This document shows positions 26,012-35,342 of a DNA stretch of 64,000 bases, piece by piece. Source of the DNA: Corynebacterium rouxii (GTDB lineage: Bacteria > Actinomycetota > Actinomycetes > Mycobacteriales > Mycobacteriaceae). Within the stretch, counting starts at the first letter, position 1; every line of letters begins with the position of its first letter. The notes beneath the pieces are model-generated. The model did not search any database. It was given only the letters and a program-made list of their open reading frames with translations, and was not told the origin of the DNA. The DNA lies in assembly GCF_902702935.1 (NCBI RefSeq), contig NZ_LR738855.1:2046001-2110000 (forward strand), in the 5' to 3' direction. The translations under genes and the position numbers were made by a program.

Positions 26012-29000
26012 CGCTTACGACGCCCTACTAGCCACAGTGCTGCAGCCACCAGCAGGCCCGCAGCACCGGCCAACAGCCACCGCAAGTAACCATTCGAACC
26101 AGTCAGTGGCAGTGTGGATGCCGACACATTAGCCACCTTGATCAACCACGGCTTCCCCTGCGGGTGCTCGACCGTGATCAAACCAGAATCAGCATCATAG
26201 TGATCCAAGGTCACCTCAAGATCACCCATCGCACCCGCATTCGCAGCCTTGACATCAAAACGCCACGGCTTAGGCAGCAACTGCGCACCCTCCGGTGCCT
26301 GGGTTTCCACCAACTCGTAACTACCAGGACGCAAGCGAACCGCAAACAACGCCTTCTCCAGCGACTGCACCGGCACATCCGCAACCTCAGCCACCTCATT
26401 GCGCTGCCCATTTTCCCCTAGCCCATAGACGGCGAAGTGCGCGCCGGGCATCGGAGAGTTATCGGCATTGACCTTGGCAATGTTGATCTCAGCGTCGGTG
26501 GTGTACACGTTGTTGATCACCACGGTGTGCGAGTGGGCGTCGTTAAGCTCAATGCCTGATTCTGGCATCTGGAGGCGAGGGTCGGTGCCGTTGTAAATCG
26601 GGCGGCCTGTCGACGGCGGGATCACCGGCTCAGAAGAAGTACCTGCGCGCTCCGTGGGGAACAAATAGGTAGGCACCATGCGCAGCGCATTGTTTTCCAA
26701 GTTGGTGCGCAAGGTGGCGTCGTCTTCTTCCTTGATCGTGCAGGACGTACCAATGGGGACCTCAGGAGATATCCATGCGTCACCTTCTCGCACGTCGATA
26801 ACACCGCTTGCCACCTTGTTTCCTACTTCCTGCGAAATAGGATTGGGTTGATTTGGGAATAGATGCGGCATGGTGCACGTGTACGAGAATCTAAATGTTG
26901 TCTCTGGGGCAATCACTGCATGGCCAGGGTCGCCCTCAACATATTTTTGTAGGCTCAAAATTCGTTGAGGCATGACATACGAATTGGTGAATTCAATTCG
27001 TGTTGGCTCAGATTCCGACAAGACAACGTCTTCAATTTCTGGGGTGAAATAGAAGCGCTTTTCATGTTCCCCAGCTAATTCAGTAACTTTGTTCGTTTCA
27101 TCCACTGCGCCTTTTGCCTCAGCTGGCAAATGCCCCTCGGTGTTTTCACTGAACTTACATATTGCCGACGCAGGAATTTTTACGCCAGTCGTAGGATCAG
27201 CCAAAATTGGCGTTGATTGCGCTGCATCTGCTTGGACGTCTACGTATCCCGAATATGGAAGACGGTCAGTATAGGGATCTTGGCATACATAGGTAATGCG
27301 ATAGGTCGTGTTGAGCAACCACTTGTCTACCGAGTGTTCTGGTTTCGCGATTGTTTTGTGCACCATGACATCGGCACGCGGACGAATGTAATCATTAGTT
27401 ACCTGAATTTTTTGAGTGCCATTTTCCTCTTGTTTCACCGTGGTAAAACGAGCCGAGGCAGAGTTTGATGATGCGCGTTGCACGGCTGTGTTTTCCACTA
27501 CTGCCGGACCACTGAATTGGGTCGTCACTTTGGCATCGTAAAGTGCAATCGGGTTTTCGGTCACAGTGCAGTCATACCCAACAGGAACCTCAACGCTATC
27601 GTGCCGTTCGCCCGCGACTTGGTACGACGCTCGGCTTTGGCCTTTAGCATTTAACGCAACTGTAATTGTGGGGTCTGGAATGAAATTCTTATCGGCCAAA
27701 TCACTTCCAGCAAAGCGAGGATCAGTACATACCAAGGTGAAGGCAAAGTTATCTTTGCCCGCAAGTTCTGGACCATCATTCGTCAACGCCTTGTTGATCT
27801 CTACCTTTGTTTTATCGTAAGTGTAGGTGTTCCATATAACAAAGGTTCCTTGGAAATTCTCTTTCTCATTTCCAGTAATAATCACTGTGGTTGCAAACTC
27901 ATTTTTTGGATCAACTTCGCAGGCTGCATGATTTTCGCATGCCGCTTCGGTGTCACCCCAGCCATTCGTGCTGTCTGTATGCGTCCAACGAGCCGTCACT
28001 TGTGCGTTTGGTTCTTGGGCTTTCCCAGAGTCCTCAATAATCTCACATGATGCACCCACGGGAATGTCTTTAACAGAATGCAATTCGGCACTATCAAAAC
28101 GTCCTAGCGTAATGGTGCCTTCCTTCTTCCAGTCACCTAAGGTGCACCGATACGCAAGTTCAAAGCGACGATCCTCATGAATGGTGGATACGCCTTCACC
28201 GTCCACTTTCTTTTTCAAGTTAAATGAACCAGTCTTCAACGTGAAAGTATTAGTAGCATCCAGTCGGTTATGATCCGAGTTTATTGCTACCGATGCCTTA
28301 TCATTCGTTTTTGTCCCGTCAACCGAGAACTCAACGTGAGATAACGATGCAGTGGGCAGCTCCACCGAAGAGGTATCTTCTTCAACCGTACAAGTAGATC
28401 CCCGTGGTACCTTAGCGGAACCAGCGTTAATTTCTTCGACTTTTAAGGTGTTTTCTGCAACTACTTGACCATTGATTTCACAACGGTATCGGAATAGGAA
28501 GGGTTGTTTTGGGCGGACAACTGCATTTTTTAGTTCCGAGTTGACGTCATTTCCAGCCTGGTCAATGACCCGAACGCGTTTGGTGAGTTCCAAAGATACA
28601 TCATCGGTTTGGTAATGGTTTTCCAAGCGAATTGAATTACTACTATTAGGGTCGATCGTGATGTCCGTGGAATCTGCGACTTGAAGCAGCTCGCCTTTAA
28701 TCCAGTGCTTGTGATGGATAGCCCCAGTTATAGGAGTTACCTCCTCACTTAATGTGCAGCTATCACCTGCAACAACCCCAGGTACGGCTTTCTGCTCATC
28801 TTTTTGCAAAGTGATGGAATGATTACCAGTGATTGAGCATGCGACGTTGACTGTAAAACTCGATGGGATCTGGTCTACTAATGCTTGAGGCATATCACCA
28901 TCAGGCACTTTTTTGGTTACTTTTAGCTCTCCACGTGCGTTTTCAAACGTATTCGTCAGCACCTTATTTATAGGTGTGGAGTCCTCAATGGTCACCTCTG

Positions 29001-31617
29001 GACCATCCGCGAATTTATAATTCATTTCGGTTCCGGCAGGGGCTTCGGTGAGCTCCTTAAAGCTACAAGTAGTTCCCACTGGAAAGCTTCCGAAGTCAAC
29101 AGTTTGATTATCACTTACTGTTTTTAGAACTTTTCGAGGCGTTTCTTCACCAGGAACCGTGCATTCTGCCACCACGTTGTAGGTTAAAGCATCGATTGAG
29201 GCAGAAATTTCAGGAGAAAATGTGTCTTTCTTATTTACCTTTTTCTGTACTGAAATAGGAGCTACCTGACGTTTTGCGGTGTTATCTACAACCACTTTGA
29301 CAATGTCGCCGGCAGTTGAAGCACGTAAATGGGACGGTGCGGGGACCACAAAATCCACGCCTTTTTGCTCAGGCTGTTTCTCACTCAACGTACAGTCGGC
29401 ATCGACAGGAATGTCTTCGATGACTTGGCGTCCGTCTTTCTTCACCACAATATTATCTTGGGAATAGACTTCTACTCCGGAATCTTCACATCGAAGGTTG
29501 AAAGAAAACTCGTGTGAATTCGTGAGATCAGAGGCATCGCCGCTCACCGTCTTTTCGATCTCCACGCTCGCAAGCTCACGTGTGTATGTGTTTTTTACGT
29601 TGATCGAATATTGGCCTGGTTTGGGAATCCATACCGAGTTAGTAGAACAGTCTTGAGAATTATTATCAGTGGTGTTGCCGAAACAGATGTTGGAATTCCA
29701 CTCGGTTTTCAAACTAAAACCAGGAATTTTAGCGTCTGCTTGAACATTCGAATCGAGTCGTGCAGTTTCTTCAAAGCTGCACTGCGTTCCCACTGGAAAA
29801 GGTCCGATTTCTGTATTTCCATCACGAGGAACGACAACGGTTTTAGAATCTACAAAATACGAATTGGTTTCTGGGAGCTCACCACGTTCGGGGCGAGCAT
29901 TAGGATGTGGTACGTAGCGACAGGTGTAAGTGACAGGAAACTCCTTGGGCAATTTTGCTGCTGGAATTTTGTCACGGTTAATAATGCTCTTGGTCAGCTT
30001 AATAGTGGCTGTTTGAGCCTCATAGTTATTTTCTGCTGTCGCTAGAACTGTTTTCTTGTTTTTAAACGCATCGGTGCCAGCTTTAAAGCGGTATGTACCG
30101 TTATCCTGATTAGCCTCTGCAGCGGTATTTTCGCTGCTCCAAGTGGTGGAAAGCTTCATCCGAGAATCGTCGACTTTGGGAGTCACTTCCTTGATTTCGC
30201 ACTGAGTTCCAACAGCAACCTTTCCGATTTCTTTGGATTCTCCGTTGCGTACGCCCTCAATTTTTCCCTTGATTTCTTTTTCATTAGCTCCTTTTTCACA
30301 GCTATAGATGAAATCAAAGGTTTGTTTGTTGAGCTCTTCTAAAAGTTGTGGCGTATTTACGTTTACTTTTTTCGAGACAGAGACTGGTACAACTGGCAGG
30401 TTGTTAAAACCGCAAGAGATCAAGCTCTTGGTGTCTGCAGTCAAAGTAATTGAAGTATCGCTAGTTTTGATCGGAATATCAGCAGGTGCTTGCCCATAGG
30501 AGTAGCGCTGACACCGTGCGTCTTTAAACCGGAAGTTTTGTTTTTGATCTCCGGTAGGTCGCTCAGTGATAGTGATCTCGAAGGATTCCTTATTAATCGA
30601 CTTCATAGCAAAGGTGTCTTGGCCGTTTTTATCGGTCACGATAGACGTAGGAATGCCTTGCCCGCGAGCCGCTTTAATATCGAAATTCCAGCCATCTGGA
30701 TTTTCTATCACGTTTCCATCTGCATCAATAATATTTTTAGCGATTTGGAAACATCCCGTAAAGATCTGTTGTCCCATTTGCTCCGGCAATTTGGAATAGT
30801 CGGGCAAAATAATTGGCGATAGGCCCGGTGAAGTTATCTTTTCCAGCATTTGTTTGCCGGTCAGCGAACGATCTATTTTCCATGGATCAGGCGACCAATA
30901 GTAATAGTATTCAAGAGGAGCAATCGGTGCATAAAGGTCAAACGGCTTATCTTGAGAAAGCTGACCGATACCCACCGGAATAAGTTTTGCGCCTTTATCA
31001 GAAATACGCTTAACCTGCTCAATGGCTTTATCTAACTCCACAACTTCGGTTGTGTTTCCTTGCCAATTTCGGCCACTGTTATCCCAAGTTGGTTGTCCAT
31101 CAGTGATGAAGTAAACGGCGTCGTACTTAATGCCACTGTCTATGTCATTTGCGATCGCTTGAAGTCCGCCCTCCCAGTTGGTTCCACCATTGGGAGAACT
31201 CGTGTTGTTCTCTCGAATCGCAGGCATTTGAATATTGTGGATGGCAGCAACTACCTTATTGTAGCCTTCCTCGTTAGCAAGGCTCACCGGAGTGAAGTTC
31301 TTATTTCCAGCAGCAGGTGAATGCGAAGCAAAAGTGTAAATTCCAAATCGGTAGGGCGATCCCTTCAAACTCTTGACCAGCTCCAACGCTGCTTTCTTAG
31401 ATTGTTCAACATCGGAAGCACTCAACGAGTTAGACAAATCAAAGGAAATAGCAACAGAACCGCCACAGGTTTCAAACTCTTTTTTCGGCAGTGGTGCCGC
31501 ATTGGCAGAAGGAGCAGTGCTTAAGGGCACGAGTACAACGCCCATGACCATCGCAATGATGGACACCAATACTGCGGGGATAGACGCTCGTTTCTTGATG
31601 GTGCGTAGGTTACTCAC
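26008..31617 (-). CDS. spaC: SpaC, pilus tip adhesin (sortase substrate)
   Basis: An 1869-residue surface protein (GTG start, RBS AAAGGATA). Signal peptide to about residue 41 (PSANA/AP), then a von Willebrand A domain with MIDAS motif DLSNS at 60-64. A long row of similar about 110-residue domains of the DUF5979 type follows; each carries the pattern 'F.Y.C......G....GT.C...E' and several can be counted. Near the C-terminus is a CNA_B-like domain (YELVETQAPEGAQL), then LPLTG (about 1836-1840), a hydrophobic segment and RRKR. In C. diphtheriae SpaC sits at the tip of SpaA pili and binds pharyngeal epithelial cells. It is last in the spaA-srtA-spaB-spaC operon. Confidence 0.95.
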   Translation of the reverse strand: MSNLRTIKKRASIPAVLVSIIAMVMGVVLVPLSTAPSANAAPLPKKEFETCGGSVAISFDLSNSLSASDVEQSKKAALELVKSLKGSPYRFGIYTFASHSPAAGNKNFTPVSLANEEGYNKVVAAIHNIQMPAIRENNTSSPNGGTNWEGGLQAIANDIDSGIKYDAVYFITDGQPTWDNSGRNWQGNTTEVVELDKAIEQVKRISDKGAKLIPVGIGQLSQDKPFDLYAPIAPLEYYYYWSPDPWKIDRSLTGKQMLEKITSPGLSPIILPDYSKLPEQMGQQIFTGCFQIAKNIIDADGNVIENPDGWNFDIKAARGQGIPTSIVTDKNGQDTFAMKSINKESFEITITERPTGDQKQNFRFKDARCQRYSYGQAPADIPIKTSDTSITLTADTKSLISCGFNNLPVVPVSVSKKVNVNTPQLLEELNKQTFDFIYSCEKGANEKEIKGKIEGVRNGESKEIGKVAVGTQCEIKEVTPKVDDSRMKLSTTWSSENTAAEANQDNGTYRFKAGTDAFKNKKTVLATAENNYEAQTATIKLTKSIINRDKIPAAKLPKEFPVTYTCRYVPHPNARPERGELPETNSYFVDSKTVVVPRDGNTEIGPFPVGTQCSFEETARLDSNVQADAKIPGFSLKTEWNSNICFGNTTDNNSQDCSTNSVWIPKPGQYSINVKNTYTRELASVEIEKTVSGDASDLTNSHEFSFNLRCEDSGVEVYSQDNIVVKKDGRQVIEDIPVDADCTLSEKQPEQKGVDFVVPAPSHLRASTAGDIVKVVVDNTAKRQVAPISVQKKVNKKDTFSPEISASIDALTYNVVAECTVPGEETPRKVLKTVSDNQTVDFGSFPVGTTCSFKELTEAPAGTEMNYKFADGPEVTIEDSTPINKVLTNTFENARGELKVTKKVPDGDMPQALVDQIPSSFTVNVACSITGNHSITLQKDEQKAVPGVVAGDSCTLSEEVTPITGAIHHKHWIKGELLQVADSTDITIDPNSSNSIRLENHYQTDDVSLELTKRVRVIDQAGNDVNSELKNAVVRPKQPFLFRYRCEINGQVVAENTLKVEEINAGSAKVPRGSTCTVEEDTSSVELPTASLSHVEFSVDGTKTNDKASVAINSDHNRLDATNTFTLKTGSFNLKKKVDGEGVSTIHEDRRFELAYRCTLGDWKKEGTITLGRFDSAELHSVKDIPVGASCEIIEDSGKAQEPNAQVTARWTHTDSTNGWGDTEAACENHAACEVDPKNEFATTVIITGNEKENFQGTFVIWNTYTYDKTKVEINKALTNDGPELAGKDNFAFTLVCTDPRFAGSDLADKNFIPDPTITVALNAKGQSRASYQVAGERHDSVEVPVGYDCTVTENPIALYDAKVTTQFSGPAVVENTAVQRASSNSASARFTTVKQEENGTQKIQVTNDYIRPRADVMVHKTIAKPEHSVDKWLLNTTYRITYVCQDPYTDRLPYSGYVDVQADAAQSTPILADPTTGVKIPASAICKFSENTEGHLPAEAKGAVDETNKVTELAGEHEKRFYFTPEIEDVVLSESEPTRIEFTNSYVMPQRILSLQKYVEGDPGHAVIAPETTFRFSYTCTMPHLFPNQPNPISQEVGNKVASGVIDVREGDAWISPEVPIGTSCTIKEEDDATLRTNLENNALRMVPTYLFPTERAGTSSEPVIPPSTGRPIYNGTDPRLQMPESGIELNDAHSHTVVINNVYTTDAEINIAKVNADNSPMPGAHFAVYGLGENGQRNEVAEVADVPVQSLEKALFAVRLRPGSYELVETQAPEGAQLLPKPWRFDVKAANAGAMGDLEVTLDHYDADSGLITVEHPQGKPWLIKVANVSASTLPLTGSNGYLRWLLAGAAGLLVAAALWLVGRRKR

Positions 31618-31620
31618 GTC

Positions 31621-32253
31621 TTATCCTTTCTTTTCTGCACGTCGTGTGCGGATCAATACGATTCCGATGAGGGCGCTGATAGCGGCGATGGCCAGCAGCC
31701 CGAGGATGCTTGCGCCGGTGAAGGCCAGTCGTGGTGGTATCTTTTTCACAGGAGCCGGAGCAGTCGCACTCGGCGGCGGAGCCGTCACGCTTGGCGCGTT
31801 TGGTGCTTCGGGCGCGCCGGGGGTGACGTCGATAAGTTTGGGGCGCAGGGTCATGGTGGGGCTGGTTGCGTCGATACCGAGTGGGATCACGAGAGGGCTA
31901 AAGCGCGGCTTAGTGGTGTTGGTGTCGCGGATTACGTAGGCCCCGGGTGGCAGGTTGGTGATAGTGGCGGTGCCGGTGGCGTCGGTACGCGCGGTGTGGG
32001 GTTGTTCTTCGCTGATGGTGTTGGGTACGCCGCTGCGTTGGAGGTTGCGGATGCGTTCGTGGTCTTGGGGGTCGACGTTGTGGAGTTTGGCCACGGTGAT
32101 GTCGATGTTGTGGCCTTGGGGTTGGTCGTCGGCGAATGCTGCGGGCGGTTCGAGGTCGATGACCAGTGTGTTTGTTTCTTGTGCGTGTGCAGGCGTGGCT
32201 CCGATGATGAGTGCGAGGCTTAGCACTGCGGCGCTGATGGCGTTAGTTTTCAT
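31621..32253 (-). CDS. spaB: SpaB, minor pilin and base subunit
   Basis: A 210-residue secreted protein from the ATG at 32253, with a signal peptide cut after about residue 24 (PAHA/QE), a single beta domain and a sorting signal LAFTG (176-180) instead of LPxTG, followed by a hydrophobic stretch and RTRR. Lys139 lies in LRPKL. In C. diphtheriae Lys139 of SpaB accepts the pilus terminus to end polymerisation and hand it to the housekeeping sortase. The match of that residue number supports the species assignment. Its start overlaps the end of srtA by 11 bases. Confidence 0.95.
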   Translation of the reverse strand: MKTNAISAAVLSLALIIGATPAHAQETNTLVIDLEPPAAFADDQPQGHNIDITVAKLHNVDPQDHERIRNLQRSGVPNTISEEQPHTARTDATGTATITNLPPGAYVIRDTNTTKPRFSPLVIPLGIDATSPTMTLRPKLIDVTPGAPEAPNAPSVTAPPPSATAPAPVKKIPPRLAFTGASILGLLAIAAISALIGIVLIRTRRAEKKG

Positions 32254-33112
32254 AGGTGGTTGTCCTCTTCCTGCGGAGCACAAGGGTGGTGATGATGGCG
32301 ATGGCGGCGAGTGCTAGGGCTGCGGTCCACAGCATCCAGGTCTGCCAGATTTTGGTGCCGGTTTGTGTGAGGTTGGGGTCGTTGGGGTCGAGATCTACGC
32401 GGTGGGCTCGCACGAGGAGTCGGTGGGAGTTGACGGCGTAGGGGGTGCAGGTGATGAGTGTTATTTGGTCTTTGTTGGGGTCGGGGGCGAGGAGTTTGGT
32501 GTCTTCGGGTAGGACTACGTTGATGGCATCTACTTCGTATTTGAGGGTTTCGCCTTGGACGGTGATGTAGATGGGGTCGTGTTCTTTGACGTCTTCGAGG
32601 TTGTCAAAGAGAGTGGCGTTGGCAAGGCCGCTGTGTCCGGTGATCACGGAGTGGGTGCCGGTGCCGCCAACGGGCAGCGCGGAGCCGTATAGGTGGCCGA
32701 GTCCGTGCTCGAGGGTGGCGGTGTCGGTGCCGTGGTAGATGGGCAGGTGGGCGTCGATAGTAGGGATGCTTATCGACGCTATGACGGGGCGTTCGGCGCG
32801 CTGCGGGTTGAGTTGTTGCAGGTAGTCGAGGTATGGCCCGCTGTTTTTCGACGCCCTGTTCAGCCATGGATCAAGGATCGGGAAGCCTACTACCGACGTG
32901 TTGTACTGCCTGGCCGCCTCAAGAACGCTGCCTCGTACCTCTGGGCTGTCTACCTCGTAGCTGTTCTCGTAGGACTGTGCGACGCGTGCTTGACGTGCGT
33001 TGTTCCATGCGGTTGCAGCCACGGGGTAGAGCAAAAATCCCACTGAGACAATCGCGATGACGAATGCGAGGATGGCGAAAGCGTTTCGACGTTCACCCGC
33101 CCGGTGCTTCAT
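32243..33112 (-). CDS. srtA: Class C pilin sortase SrtA
   Basis: A 289-residue membrane enzyme with an N-terminal anchor (about 10-35) and a C-terminal helix (about 255-275). The lid motif DPW at 81-83 covers the active site of class C sortases. His160 (ITGHSG), Cys222 (TLITCTP) and a basic residue near 231-235 form the active site. It polymerises SpaA into pilus shafts. The ATG directly follows the spaA TAG stop, and the ribosome-binding site lies inside spaA. Confidence 0.97.
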   Translation of the reverse strand: MKHRAGERRNAFAILAFVIAIVSVGFLLYPVAATAWNNARQARVAQSYENSYEVDSPEVRGSVLEAARQYNTSVVGFPILDPWLNRASKNSGPYLDYLQQLNPQRAERPVIASISIPTIDAHLPIYHGTDTATLEHGLGHLYGSALPVGGTGTHSVITGHSGLANATLFDNLEDVKEHDPIYITVQGETLKYEVDAINVVLPEDTKLLAPDPNKDQITLITCTPYAVNSHRLLVRAHRVDLDPNDPNLTQTGTKIWQTWMLWTAALALAAIAIITTLVLRRKRTTTYEN

Positions 33113-34690
33113 CTAGAGGTTGTCCTTCCTACGCGATAGGACGTAGCTTGCGAGAGCAACGAGCAAACCAACGATGCCAATAGTGATGGCGATGCGCCCC
33201 GAACCACCTGTGAGTGGCAGTTCAAATCCGGCGTTCTTTTTCTTGTTGGCGATCTTTACTTTTTGATCTACCAGCACGTTGGTCGACTGGTTGGCTTCCA
33301 GCTTTACTATCACTGGCTTAGGCAACAGCTCATATCCGCTGGCGGTAGCTGTTTCTACCAAGCAGAATTCGGTTCCCTTACCGGCCCACGCGTCGGTGTA
33401 TTTCATAACATTGGACTCAAGCTGCAAGGTGCCCAAGTGAATACCACTGAGTACGGCCTTACCGTCTTGATCGGTAACAAACTCCTGCTTGCCGCCAAGG
33501 GAGATTGGTGCGTCGGACTTAACTAGGCTGCCGTCTTCCTCACAACGATGTAGCTGGAACGTCGCGGTGCGATCGGCACCTGGGGTACTGCCGTCAAAGG
33601 ATTTCTCAATCGTGATCTGGCCGTACTTGGAGTTCACGTGTGACGACGGCGTACCGCGTAACGCAGCATCACCGTCTTCTTCTGGATCCCACTTATCAGT
33701 GGGGTTAGTCGGTAGCACCCACGCTTGGTTATCTAGCTGGCCGTTTTCCGGTTGCTTGGCCACTGGTGCCTCGAACTCGACGACGAGTTCTTCATTTTTA
33801 TACTGGTCCAAGGTGTTGAGAGCTGCGCCAGTTAGTTGCACGCTGAGCACGGTGCGCTCCCCGACCTTGTAGGTTTGAACAGAGACGTCGGGGGAAGTAA
33901 TCGGCGTTCCCCCGCGGGTGACCTTTATTTTTTCAATATCTGGTTCGCCCAGTTCAGCAGGCAACTTATCCGCCACGGTGAAGCCCTCGAACTTAGTGTT
34001 CGGAGTGATTTCTGGAATCTTGGTAGCCACGCGATACCGCACGTTCTCCCCCACCGAGAAACCTGGCTGCGTGGTATCCGGATCCACAGCAGTTTTCACC
34101 GGCTCCGACAAAGCCTGGTGTTTGGGGTACACGTGCACGTCTTGGAGCCAGCCGTCGCCAGTGGGGTTTGTCTGTGGCGCTGCCACCAAGAACGGTTGCG
34201 AACGCACCACGGCTTCTGCACCGTTAAGTTCTTGAACGACGAGGTAGAGGGATGGCGTAAGGTTATCGAATTTGACTGAGCCACCATCAGTTTTCTTGGT
34301 GTCCACTTTGGTCACACGACTCGTTGGTTTGCCATCTACATAAAGATCAGTCAGCTTGATTTTCGACGCCGCATCCCAACCCGATTGCGTAGTCAGATCA
34401 ATGTCGTTAACCCTATAGAGGGTAAACGATATGCCATCTACTTTTGGCAGGTCAATCGAATCCAGCTGTGTACCATTTGCGAGCTGATCCGTGGGTAACC
34501 CCGCCAGTGCATGGACGACGATACTGGCAGTGCTCGGAATAGTAGAGACTTGAGCAGTTTGCACTTTAATTGTGGGTGCCATTGCCTCAGTCGCTGGTGA
34601 TTGCGCAAGCACTGGCAGCAGTACCGATGCAGCCACAGAATACCCACATGCTGCTACAGCTACTGTAATGCGACGACCCAATTTTTTCAC
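33113..34690 (-). CDS. spaA: SpaA, major pilin
   Basis: A 525-residue secreted protein (GTG start, AGGAA upstream). Signal peptide to about residue 30. Pilin motif WLQDVHVYPKHQ places the linking Lys at position 190. Internal Ig-like/CNA_B domains include an E-box (LVETATASGYELLP), and LPLTG lies at 491-495 (T494), followed by a hydrophobic segment and RRKDNL. Sortase SrtA joins Lys190 of one subunit to Thr494 of the next. Both positions equal those known for C. diphtheriae SpaA. First gene of the operon. Confidence 0.97.
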   Translation of the reverse strand: MKKLGRRITVAVAACGYSVAASVLLPVLAQSPATEAMAPTIKVQTAQVSTIPSTASIVVHALAGLPTDQLANGTQLDSIDLPKVDGISFTLYRVNDIDLTTQSGWDAASKIKLTDLYVDGKPTSRVTKVDTKKTDGGSVKFDNLTPSLYLVVQELNGAEAVVRSQPFLVAAPQTNPTGDGWLQDVHVYPKHQALSEPVKTAVDPDTTQPGFSVGENVRYRVATKIPEITPNTKFEGFTVADKLPAELGEPDIEKIKVTRGGTPITSPDVSVQTYKVGERTVLSVQLTGAALNTLDQYKNEELVVEFEAPVAKQPENGQLDNQAWVLPTNPTDKWDPEEDGDAALRGTPSSHVNSKYGQITIEKSFDGSTPGADRTATFQLHRCEEDGSLVKSDAPISLGGKQEFVTDQDGKAVLSGIHLGTLQLESNVMKYTDAWAGKGTEFCLVETATASGYELLPKPVIVKLEANQSTNVLVDQKVKIANKKKNAGFELPLTGGSGRIAITIGIVGLLVALASYVLSRRKDNL

Positions 34691-34716
34691 GTAAATTCCT
34701 CAAACATGTAGCAAAG

Positions 34717-34748
34717 TGTAATTTTGTTTACGTTACAACAAAATTACA
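34717..34748 (-). promoter_or_regulatory. Inverted repeat upstream of spaA (operator candidate)
   Basis: TGTAATTTTGTT (34717-34728) and AACAAAATTACA (34737-34748) are a perfect 12-bp inverted repeat around an eight-base spacer, centred 42 bases upstream of the spaA GTG. Its position at the promoter of the pilus operon suggests a repressor or activator site. A 5'-leader hairpin is an alternative. Confidence 0.55.
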
Positions 34749-35342
34749 TAAAAGATCAAGGATCGTTCACGCACACAGCAAAATCGCTATACCACAACAA
34801 TCGGCAATGGATAAACGGATGTTTACATTAGCAAACCTTAGCTCACAATTGTCAGGCCAGAAGGTAAACAAAGGGTTTATACTTAAGCGAAGCATCACCG
34901 TAACCGCTCCCCAACCCCTCTCACGCACAAAAATGATTACCGTTTATCTAGAGGATAAGGTCAATCAGGAAACAAAGATTTCTTTGGGCAAAGTACCGGA
35001 CGCCACATTCATACAACAAGACCGAAAAATTTTCCATCTAACCGATCATATGGCTAACCGATCATATGGCGTTTTTTGGCAAGCTAGGCGCATACGTACT
35101 CTACGAGTACTCTTACGTTGCCGCAGATCAGCTAGGTACATATGTAACTAAATGTGCAGCCGGGATGGCGGTGTTCTTGGCATTCTCGCAGTCGTCGGTG
35201 GAGTTCTTGTTAGAGCTGCACCGACTAACGTATTTTAGCTTCATATAAACGACAAACGAGCCAACTTCGTGCTATAGGCTACACGAGCGATCATCGTTTC
35301 AACCGTGCACAGCTTTAGTAATTTTTGATTGGATAATTTCAC
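34749..35342. other. Intergenic region between spaA and the lipase gene
   Basis: AT-rich and without a convincing gene. It must hold the promoters of both divergent genes. A weak frame, 35066-35248 (+), would encode a 60-residue hydrophobic peptide (starting MAFFGKLGAYVLY), but it lacks a clear ribosome-binding site. Another frame nearby reads VLGILAVVGGVLV. This may be debris of a former gene or a small membrane peptide. The only clear structure is the 16-bp tandem duplication. Confidence 0.4.
35038..35069. repeat. 16-bp tandem duplication
   Basis: CTAACCGATCATATGG occurs twice head to tail without mismatch (35038-35053, 35054-35069). Could be a recent slippage event or a tandem binding site. 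Confidence 0.8.

Noticed and set aside
34807..35151. A 114-codon frame in the spaA-lipase gap
   Set aside because: No ribosome-binding site, no similarity pattern, and it runs across the 16-bp duplication. Kept only as a note on the region.
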